6,246 bases of DNA from an uncultured Selenomonadales bacterium (GTDB lineage: Bacteria > Bacillota > Negativicutes > Selenomonadales > Selenomonadaceae): the NCBI GenBank assembly GCA_937910665.1, contig CALEPR010000066.1, forward strand, positions 1 through 6,246. Reading direction: 5' to 3'. Position 1 is the stretch's first letter; each line of letters begins with the position of its first letter. Of this stretch, positions 1-4,585 are shown in pieces. The translations under genes and the position numbers were made by a program. The notes under the pieces were generated by a model. It made no database searches. It had not been told where the DNA came from and saw only the letters and a program-made list of their open reading frames with translations.

Positions 1-155
1 GCGACGCGAAGACCGGAGACTTACTTTACATGCTCAGCACTCAGAGCAGATATTTCAGCAAAGATTTGAAAGGTTACTCCAAAGCCTGCGATGAATTTTA
101 TAAAACTTTTGACAGCGCAGTTCAGAAAGCTGAAAAGAAATCCAAGAAAAAATAG
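1..155 (+). CDS. C-terminal end of an unidentified protein (5' truncated)
   Basis: This is the 3' end of a gene that begins before the window. The readable frame starts at base 3, runs for 50 codons without interruption and stops at TAG 153-155. The visible tail is polar and helix-prone: it has aromatic-rich stretches (LLYM, RYFSKDL, DEFYKTF) and ends in a lysine-rich stretch (AEKKSKKK). There is one cysteine and no recognisable motif or membrane segment. The frame is supported by its placement, since it ends 21 bases before a strong stem-loop terminator and converges with the cobO/tyrS operon. The aromatic pattern near the end faintly resembles the C-terminal part of the exported protein at 2192-2803, but too weakly to claim relatedness. 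Function is unknown. Confidence 0.6.
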   Translation, partial: DAKTGDLLYMLSTQSRYFSKDLKGYSKACDEFYKTFDSAVQKAEKKSKKK

Positions 156-176
156 ATTTTAGTTTTTCGGAAAAAT

Positions 177-220
177 AAAAGTCGCTTGGGGGAAAAATTT
201 TTTTCTCCCGACCGACTTTT
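177..220. terminator. Bidirectional Rho-independent terminator between convergent genes
   Basis: AAAAGTCG (177-184) pairs with CGACTTTT (213-220). The stem continues inward through a mismatch at 185/212 and then TTGGGGGAAA (186-195) against TTTCTCCCGA (202-211), with two G-T wobbles. The loop is short and A/T only. On the plus strand the stem is followed by TTTTTTATTTTTTA. On the minus strand it is followed by a comparable T-rich stretch (TTTTATTTTT). It lies 21 bases after the stop of the left-hand gene and 7 bases after the cobO stop, so it fits as a shared terminator for both convergent transcripts. Confidence 0.85.
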
Positions 221-227
221 TTATTTT

Positions 228-755
228 TTAAAATTCTATTCCGCGCTGTGCTTTTATTCCTGCGTTGAAAGGATGTTTGACAAGTTTCATTTCAGTCACC
301 AAGTCTGCGAGTTCGATTAAATTTTTTGTTGCGTCTCTGCCTGTCAAAAGCAAATGCAACTGTGGCGGACGAATTTTTACAAGTTCAAGCATTTCAGTTT
401 CAGAAATTAAATTGAACTTCACGGCGTAATTTATTTCGTCCAAGATTATTAAATCCCAATCGCCCGACAAAATTTCTTTCCGCGCAAGTTGTAAAGTTTC
501 TTCAGCAACTTTTTTATGCTCGGACTTGTCGCCTTGACTTGTGAAACCCAAGCCGCATTGTTGAATTTTTATTCGCGGAGAACTTTCCGACAAAAATTTT
601 AACGCCTCAAGTTCGCCGTAACTTTGTCCGCCTTTTATGAACTGCAAAATTAAAACTTTAAGCCCTGCTCCGAATGCTCGAAGTGCCAAACCAAGTGCTG
701 CAGTTGTTTTGCCTTTGCCGTCGCCTGTGTGAACCATTAAAAGTCCTTGCGTCAT
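228..755 (-). CDS. cobO: Corrinoid (cob(I)alamin / cob(I)yrinic acid a,c-diamide) adenosyltransferase, CobO/BtuR family
   Basis: The family transfers the 5'-deoxyadenosyl group of ATP to the reduced Co(I) of a corrinoid, making the adenosyl form used in coenzyme B12 synthesis or salvage. It acts in the cytoplasm. The 175-residue product has the expected layout: a variant P-loop GDGKGKTT at 11-18, a Walker B-like DLIILDE at 101-107, LLTGRDA at 136-142, and the conserved C-terminal block HPFNAGIKAQRGIEF at 161-175. Length is normal for the CobO/CobA/BtuR group and all key motifs are present. The ATG at 755-753 is preferred because it overlaps the tyrS stop as ATGA, which suggests translational coupling; no Shine-Dalgarno sequence is visible before it, and an internal Met at residue 7 is too close to the P-loop. 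It is second in an operon with tyrS. No other B12 gene or cobalamin riboswitch is in the window, so whether it serves synthesis or salvage cannot be told. Confidence 0.95.
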   Translation of the reverse strand: MTQGLLMVHTGDGKGKTTAALGLALRAFGAGLKVLILQFIKGGQSYGELEALKFLSESSPRIKIQQCGLGFTSQGDKSEHKKVAEETLQLARKEILSGDWDLIILDEINYAVKFNLISETEMLELVKIRPPQLHLLLTGRDATKNLIELADLVTEMKLVKHPFNAGIKAQRGIEF

Positions 756-1972
756 TTTAAAACCAACTTATAAAATTTTTTCTTGCCCTTGCGAATGACT
801 GCGGAATTATTTTCAAAATCACTTTCAGCAAAAATATAATCTGCGTCGGAAATTTTTTTATCGTTCAAACTCAAACCGTTTTGCGAAATCAATCTGCGAC
901 CTTCAGCTTTCGATTCAATAATTTTTTCTGCAGCAAGAACGTCCAAAATTTTTTTCCCAACAACTTCAGAAATTTCAACAGTCGGCATATTTTCTGAACT
1001 TTGACCTGTAAAAATTTCCGTCGCGGATTTTTCAGCTTTTTTAGCTTCTTCCTCGCCGTGAACAAGTTTCGTAACTTCAAAGGCAAGAATTTTTTTCGCT
1101 TCGTTAATCGCAGAATCTTTCAAACGGCTGAGCCTGTTCACTTCGTCCATCGGCAGGAAAGTCAAAAGAGACAGACAAGTTTTAACGTCCGCGTCGTCAA
1201 CATTTCTCCAGTACTGATAAAAGTCGTAAGGCGAAACTTTTTCAGCGTCCAGCCAAAGTGCGCCGCCTGCAGTTTTTCCCATCTTCGAGCCATCGCTTTT
1301 TGTCAAAAGTTTGTTCGTCAAGCCGAAAACATTTTTGCCTGTCTTCCTGCGAACAAGTTCCACGCCCGCAATAATATTTGACCACTGATCGTCGCCGCCG
1401 AGTTGCATCTCACAATCATAATCAGAATTTAATTTATAAAAGTCATACGCCTGCATCACCATGTAATTAAATTCCAAAAATGTTAAACCTTTCTCCCAGC
1501 GTTGCTTGTAACATTCCGCCGCCAACATCCTATTGACTGTGAAATGTGCGCCGACTTCGCGAAGCAAATCAATATAATTTAATTTTCTCAACCAGTCGCC
1601 GTTATTGACCATTAAAGCCTTGCCGTCAGAAAAATCTATAAACCGCGCAATTTGTTTTTTGAAACAGTTGCAGTTGTGTTCAATCATTTCATCAGTCAAA
1701 ACTTTTCTCAAGTCCGAGCGACCGGAAGGATCTCCAATCGTCCCGGTTCCTCCGCCGACCAAAGCGATCGGGCGATGACCTGCACGTTGCATGTGCGCCA
1801 TAACCATGAGCGCGATAAAATGTCCTGCGTGCAAACTGTCAGCCGTCGGATCGAAACCAATATAAAAAGTCACCTGCTTTTCGCCGAGCATTTTTCTAAC
1901 TTGCTCCTCATCAGTGCACTGCGCGATAAATCCGCGCTCCTTCAAAGTGTCGAAAACATTTTTTTCTGCCAA
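752..1972 (-). CDS. tyrS: Tyrosyl-tRNA synthetase (class Ic, bacterial TyrRS)
   Basis: It charges tRNA-Tyr with tyrosine using ATP, in the cytoplasm. With the start chosen here the protein has 406 residues, normal for the family. Visible landmarks are the signature GFDPTADSLHAGH at 39-51 (HIGH motif as HAGH, 48-51), EFNYMVMQAYDF at 167-178 and GGDDQW at 192-197 around the tyrosine pocket, KMGKT at 230-234 (KMSKS loop), GGALWLD after it, and an S4-type tRNA-binding domain from about 340 to the end. The start is TTG at 1972-1970, eight bases after GGAG within AAGGGAGAGAG; the product then begins MAEKNVFDTLKERGF, matching usual TyrS N-termini. An in-frame TTG at 2014 would add 14 residues, but it lies within a few bases of the predicted transcription start and has no ribosome binding site. 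No T-box leader is visible. cobO follows with a 4-base overlap. Confidence 0.96.
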   Translation of the reverse strand: MAEKNVFDTLKERGFIAQCTDEEQVRKMLGEKQVTFYIGFDPTADSLHAGHFIALMVMAHMQRAGHRPIALVGGGTGTIGDPSGRSDLRKVLTDEMIEHNCNCFKKQIARFIDFSDGKALMVNNGDWLRKLNYIDLLREVGAHFTVNRMLAAECYKQRWEKGLTFLEFNYMVMQAYDFYKLNSDYDCEMQLGGDDQWSNIIAGVELVRRKTGKNVFGLTNKLLTKSDGSKMGKTAGGALWLDAEKVSPYDFYQYWRNVDDADVKTCLSLLTFLPMDEVNRLSRLKDSAINEAKKILAFEVTKLVHGEEEAKKAEKSATEIFTGQSSENMPTVEISEVVGKKILDVLAAEKIIESKAEGRRLISQNGLSLNDKKISDADYIFAESDFENNSAVIRKGKKKFYKLVLK

Positions 1973-1976
1973 CAAA

Positions 1977-1987
1977 CTCTCTCCCTT
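1977..1987 (-). promoter_or_regulatory. Ribosome binding site deciding the tyrS start
   Basis: On the minus strand the sequence reads AAGGGAGAGAG. The GGAG core (1984-1981) leaves eight bases to the TTG at 1972-1970. It lies inside the longer open frame that begins at 2014, so the longer start would translate through the ribosome binding site. Confidence 0.7.
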
Positions 1988-2026
1988 GATAAAAAATTTT
2001 TTTTCTTCAGCCAAAAGCCAAAAAAG

Positions 2027-2055
2027 ATTATAACAAATGCAAAAAAAAAAATCAC
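2027..2055 (-). promoter_or_regulatory. Promoter of the tyrS-cobO operon (extended -10)
   Basis: On the minus strand TATAAT lies at 2032-2027, preceded directly by TGT, which gives a perfect extended -10 (TGnTATAAT, 2035-2027). Seventeen bases upstream is GTGATT (2055-2050), a poor -35 sharing only the central TGA. The predicted start near 2020 leaves about 50 bases of leader before the TTG start. The spacer contains most of an uninterrupted run of 11 T (plus-strand A at 2041-2051), unusual for a housekeeping promoter. Confidence 0.65.
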
Positions 2056-2057
2056 CT

Positions 2058-2074
2058 GCAGAAAATTTTTCCGC
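2058..2074. repeat. Short imperfect palindrome in the divergent intergenic region
   Basis: The 17 bases read GCAGAAAATTTTTCCGC. They are symmetric around the T at 2066 except for one mismatched pair (2060/2072). The palindrome sits just upstream of the tyrS -35 and 44 bases before the rightward -35, a reasonable place for an operator. However, AAAATTTT strings are common throughout this AT-rich window, so chance is a serious alternative. Confidence 0.3.
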
Positions 2075-2117
2075 ACAATTATATTACTCCGCCGTCCATA
2101 AGGGATAGACATTAATA

Positions 2118-2146
2118 TTGACATTTAAAAGTAATTAGATTAAATT
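2118..2146 (+). promoter_or_regulatory. Promoter of the exported-protein gene
   Basis: A perfect -35 TTGACA (2118-2123) is followed after 17 bases by TAAATT (2141-2146), four of six matches to TATAAT. Transcription would start near 2153, about 40 bases before the GTG start at 2192. It faces away from the tyrS promoter in the same intergenic region. Confidence 0.6.
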
Positions 2147-2178
2147 AAACAAAATATTTGGAGATTCGAAATCAAATT

Positions 2179-2185
2179 GGAGGTG
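2179..2185 (+). promoter_or_regulatory. Ribosome binding site deciding the start of the exported-protein gene
   Basis: GGAGGTG is a near-complete Shine-Dalgarno sequence and leaves six bases to GTG at 2192-2194. The in-frame TTG at 2177 overlaps this site and so cannot be the start it serves. Confidence 0.75.
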
Positions 2186-2191
2186 GTTCTT

Positions 2192-2803
2192 GTGTTCAGG
2201 ATTTTTTTGCGAGTGATGTCATTTGTTTTTTTGGCAGGAATTTTTATTTTTAATTCGGCAGAGGCAAAACCTGTCGAAGTTTCGCCGCATATTTTTGTTG
2301 ATCAAGTTGCCGAGAAAAATTGGTTTCTTAATGACGATCACGACATTATTTTTGCTGGTTACGGTTCGCCGCTTTTCCCAAAAAAGAAAACGCACTACTT
2401 GGATTATAAATCGATCAAGTTTGGCAACCTAAAGGATGGAAGATTTGTTGTCACCTGTAACTTTTACGGCTTGTATGAGTTCGCTGTTTTCTATCCTGAA
2501 AAAAAAGAGGACGGCTCGCAACGCGCAAGATTTATGATTCGCGCTACTGTTGACAGTAATGCAGCACCTCTTGAAGTTGATTCTGTTGCCGGAGCATTCA
2601 ACGGGCTTGATCTTGAACCGTTTCCGTCTGCAGGAACTAATCCGATCGTCTGGCGTACTGTTGAAATGCTCTACTACATGACGAAAGGCGAAAAATATTA
2701 TGGCGATTTAAATCCTGCCGATTTTCTCGACGATGAGGAACACAAAGATGTTTTAAATCCTTACACGCAAGATATTTATGACAGATGCAAAGTTAAAAAA
2801 TAA
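2192..2803 (+). CDS. Exported protein of unknown function with an N-terminal signal peptide
   Basis: I do not recognise a family. From the GTG at 2192 the product has 203 residues and begins with a classic signal peptide: basic residues at 3 and 7, a hydrophobic core from about 8 to 20, then NSAEA before K26, which fits cleavage by signal peptidase I after AEA at 25. There is no lipobox cysteine. The mature part is about 178 residues, rich in aromatic and acidic residues, with two cysteines (89 and 199) that could form a disulfide outside the membrane, and no further membrane segment. A central stretch (about 83-120) looks strand-rich; the last third is acidic and ends in a basic RCKVKK. The gene has its own promoter and a probable terminator at 2939-2965, so it looks like a single-gene unit. 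The GTG is preferred over ATG 2216 because of Shine-Dalgarno spacing and because ATG 2216 removes the basic residues of the signal peptide. Confidence 0.8.
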   Translation: MFRIFLRVMSFVFLAGIFIFNSAEAKPVEVSPHIFVDQVAEKNWFLNDDHDIIFAGYGSPLFPKKKTHYLDYKSIKFGNLKDGRFVVTCNFYGLYEFAVFYPEKKEDGSQRARFMIRATVDSNAAPLEVDSVAGAFNGLDLEPFPSAGTNPIVWRTVEMLYYMTKGEKYYGDLNPADFLDDEEHKDVLNPYTQDIYDRCKVKK

Positions 2804-2902
2804 TTTTTTGGTGAAGAAAAATTTACGTCGGAGGAAAAAAGTTCCGGCGGTTGCCTTGTTCCAAGAAAATTTTATATTTATTCGAGCAAAGACAAATTTT
2901 TT

Positions 2903-2918
2903 TACAAACATATTTGTA
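2903..2918. repeat. Perfect 6-base inverted repeat with a 4-base loop
   Basis: TACAAA (2903-2908) and TTTGTA (2913-2918) flank CATA. The symmetry is perfect and compact, so it could be a small RNA hairpin in the 3' untranslated region of the preceding gene or a protein-binding site. It has no T-tract of its own. Confidence 0.35.
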
Positions 2919-2938
2919 CTTATGATCGTCGGAGCAAT

Positions 2939-2965
2939 AGTTTCTTTTGAGGAAACTTTTTTTTT
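2939..2965 (+). terminator. Probable Rho-independent terminator of the exported-protein gene
   Basis: AGTTTC (2939-2944) pairs with GAAACT (2952-2957) around the loop TTTTGAG, and the second arm runs into nine consecutive T (2957-2965). The stem is only six pairs and AT-rich, so it is weaker than the one at 177-220. It lies 135 bases after the stop at 2803, leaving a long 3' untranslated region. Confidence 0.5.
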
Positions 2966-3065
2966 ATCTTCGTCAAGGCGATGAAATCTTTTGTCTTGAT
3001 TTCTCAACGACAAACTTTTGTTTGAAAAATTTATGGAACGCTCGTGCCGTCAAAAAGTGTCGCGC

Positions 3066-3094
3066 TTGTTTTTTTGTGCGAAATACATTACAAT
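3066..3094 (+). promoter_or_regulatory. Probable promoter of the glycosyltransferase-hisZ-HD operon
   Basis: TTGTTT (3066-3071, three of six for the -35) and TACAAT (3089-3094, five of six for the -10) are 17 bases apart. Transcription would start near 3101, about 30 bases before the ATG at 3130 and upstream of GGGAG at 3112-3116. Its position after the terminator supports treating the three downstream genes as a separate operon. Confidence 0.45.
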
Positions 3095-3129
3095 CTTTCC
3101 AAAAATGGTTTGGGAGAAATTTTTGGCGA

Positions 3130-4569
3130 ATGGAAAAGTTCACAGATCAAAAAATTTTATTGCTCCTGTGTTTTGTTTTATTTTTTCTAGGCAACCAGCT
3201 AATTCCTGTGACAGATCCGACAGAATGTTGCTACACTTTGACGGCGAAAGAAATGCTTGAGGCAGGCGATTATTTTTCGCCGCGCATTTATGGCGACTAC
3301 TGGTATGACAAGCCAATATTTTTTTATTGGGAACTGATTTTTGCCTACAAAATTTTTGGCGTGAATGAATTTGCGTCAAGATTTTTTCCTGCAATTTTTT
3401 CGACGCTTGGAATTTTTCTGACTTACTTCTTTGCGACAAAAATTTACAATCGCCGGACAGGATTTTTTTCCGCGATAATTTTGGCGACTTCTTTGGAATA
3501 TTGGTACATCGCACATGCAATTATCACTGACGCAACTTTGTTTTGCTGCATTTCAATAACGCTGATGACTTTTTTCATCGCCTACCGCGACAAAAATTTT
3601 AAACTTTATTACATTGCCTATATTTTTTCGGGAATTGCAATTTTGACAAAAGGACCGATTGGATTTTTTCTGCCGGGCTTGATAATTTTAATTTTCCTCG
3701 CCGTCCAAAAAGATTTAAAACATTTGCTGAAAATGAATTTGCCGAAAGGTTTGGCGATAACTTTTTTAATCGCGGCGATTTGGTATTTGCCGATGTACTT
3801 TCTGCATGGACAAATTTTTCTGGAAAATTTTTTAGGCGTACACAATTTTTTGCGGGCGACAGTTCCCGAGCATCCCGAAACAAATGTTTTCTACTACTAC
3901 ACTGCAATTTTTTTGCTGGGATTTTTGCCTTACAATTTGCCTGTACTGTTCGGACTGGGGAAAAAATTTTTGCGCGAAAAAAATTTTCCTGCGTTGGATA
4001 TGCGGAAAAAATTTTTGTTAATCTGGGCGGCGACGGTTTTTGTTGTCTTTCAATCTTTCGCGACAAAATATATCACATACACTTTTCCATACATGATGCC
4101 GATTGCAATTTTATTCGCAGAATTTTTTTTGGACAGGCAGAAAATTTTTTATCGACTTGTGACAGGCGCAGTAATTTTTTTCATCGCCGCTTTTTTTGTC
4201 GCGCTCCCTATCTGCGAAGAAAATTCAGGCAAGCAGACTGCAAAAATTATTTCTCCGCTTATCGACAAAAATTCTTGCGTCGTCAGCTTTGCGAAAGGTT
4301 ATTCAGGTTCGCTGGTCTTTTACCTTGACCACAAAGTTTATCGCCTTGAAACTCTAGAGAAATTTAAAAAGTTGAAGCCCGACAAAATGTCTTGGACAAG
4401 TTTAAATGTTATGCCTTTCTTGGAAATTAAAAATTTGCCGCGCGATAAAAAAATAATTGCAGTCGTCGAAGACCAGCGCGAGAAAGAATTTTTAAAAATT
4501 GTTAAAGGTAACTGGAAATTTTATAAGCAGATTGATGATAAAAAAATTTATTTGCGTAATGCAGATTGA
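3130..4569 (+). CDS. ArnT-like polytopic membrane glycosyltransferase (GT-C fold, GT39/GT83 type)
   Basis: This family uses a lipid-phosphate-linked sugar (such as undecaprenyl-phosphate aminoarabinose for ArnT) and transfers the sugar to lipid A, another glycan or a protein on the outer face of the inner membrane. The 479-residue product has about ten to twelve hydrophobic segments between residues 8 and 360, then a soluble C-terminal part. Family landmarks are TDPTE at 28-32 in the first extracytoplasmic loop (the acidic DE-type site), YDKP at 59-62 (ArnT EKP-like), ITDATLF at 132-138, LTKGPIGFFLP at 172-182, and SFATKYITYTFPYMMP at 309-324. Length is shorter than ArnT proper (about 550). 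The ATG at 3130 starts the protein just before the first membrane segment; GGGAG at 3112-3116 is 13 bases away, a loose spacing. hisZ begins 16 bases after the stop. Exact donor and acceptor cannot be read from sequence; a lipid A or cell-envelope glycan role is inference. Confidence 0.85.
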   Translation: MEKFTDQKILLLLCFVLFFLGNQLIPVTDPTECCYTLTAKEMLEAGDYFSPRIYGDYWYDKPIFFYWELIFAYKIFGVNEFASRFFPAIFSTLGIFLTYFFATKIYNRRTGFFSAIILATSLEYWYIAHAIITDATLFCCISITLMTFFIAYRDKNFKLYYIAYIFSGIAILTKGPIGFFLPGLIILIFLAVQKDLKHLLKMNLPKGLAITFLIAAIWYLPMYFLHGQIFLENFLGVHNFLRATVPEHPETNVFYYYTAIFLLGFLPYNLPVLFGLGKKFLREKNFPALDMRKKFLLIWAATVFVVFQSFATKYITYTFPYMMPIAILFAEFFLDRQKIFYRLVTGAVIFFIAAFFVALPICEENSGKQTAKIISPLIDKNSCVVSFAKGYSGSLVFYLDHKVYRLETLEKFKKLKPDKMSWTSLNVMPFLEIKNLPRDKKIIAVVEDQREKEFLKIVKGNWKFYKQIDDKKIYLRNAD

Positions 4570-4570
4570 G

Positions 4571-4575
4571 AGGAG
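4571..4575 (+). promoter_or_regulatory. Ribosome binding site of hisZ
   Basis: AGGAG begins two bases after the glycosyltransferase stop codon and ten bases before ATG 4586. It fixes the hisZ start, although the frame is open further upstream into the preceding gene. Confidence 0.7.
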
Positions 4576-4585
4576 AAAATTTTTA

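Larger units (their letters stand above)
2804..3129 (+). other. Non-coding intergenic stretch with stem-loops, terminator and promoter
   Basis: No convincing gene is visible in these 326 bases. They contain a GGAGG at 2830-2834 next to a weak hairpin, an inverted repeat at 2903-2918, a probable terminator at 2939-2965, a small hairpin CAAAC-TTTT-GTTTG at 3011-3024, another hairpin at 3060-3081 (TCGCGC with GTGCGA, one wobble), and a probable promoter at 3066-3094. The glycosyltransferase frame stays open back to 2947, but that extension crosses the terminator tail and the promoter and looks non-coding. Confidence 0.55.

Noticed and set aside
1973..2014. Longer tyrS start at TTG 2014
   Set aside because: It would start within a few bases of the predicted transcription start, has no ribosome binding site, and translates through the strong site at 1977-1987. 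TyrS homologues usually begin near NVFDTLKERG.
2078..2083. Second minus-strand TATAAT in the divergent intergenic region
   Set aside because: It has neither a TG extension nor any -35-like sequence at suitable spacing; the extended -10 at 2035-2027 is far better placed for tyrS.
1973..2191. T-box or cobalamin riboswitch upstream of tyrS-cobO
   Set aside because: No T-box consensus, no B12-box-like conserved core and no leader terminator are visible, and the predicted leader is too short to hold either.
2851..2984. Two tiny overlapping frames (24 and 20 codons) after GGAGG at 2830
   Set aside because: The TTG is 16 bases from GGAGG, the second frame runs through the terminator hairpin and T-run, and the peptides look like random AT-rich translation. 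Overlaps of the ATGA type are common by chance here.
2947..3129. In-frame extension of the glycosyltransferase by 61 codons
   Set aside because: It begins inside the terminator hairpin, crosses its T-run and the likely promoter, adds Cys- and Arg-rich sequence unlike any ArnT-type N-terminus, and has no start with a ribosome binding site.
3599..4328. Long open frames overlapping the glycosyltransferase (minus 3599-4066, plus 3780-4328)
   Set aside because: They are shadows of the real gene: rich in Lys, Arg, Phe and Ser, no domains, no ribosome binding sites, fully inside a well-supported coding region.
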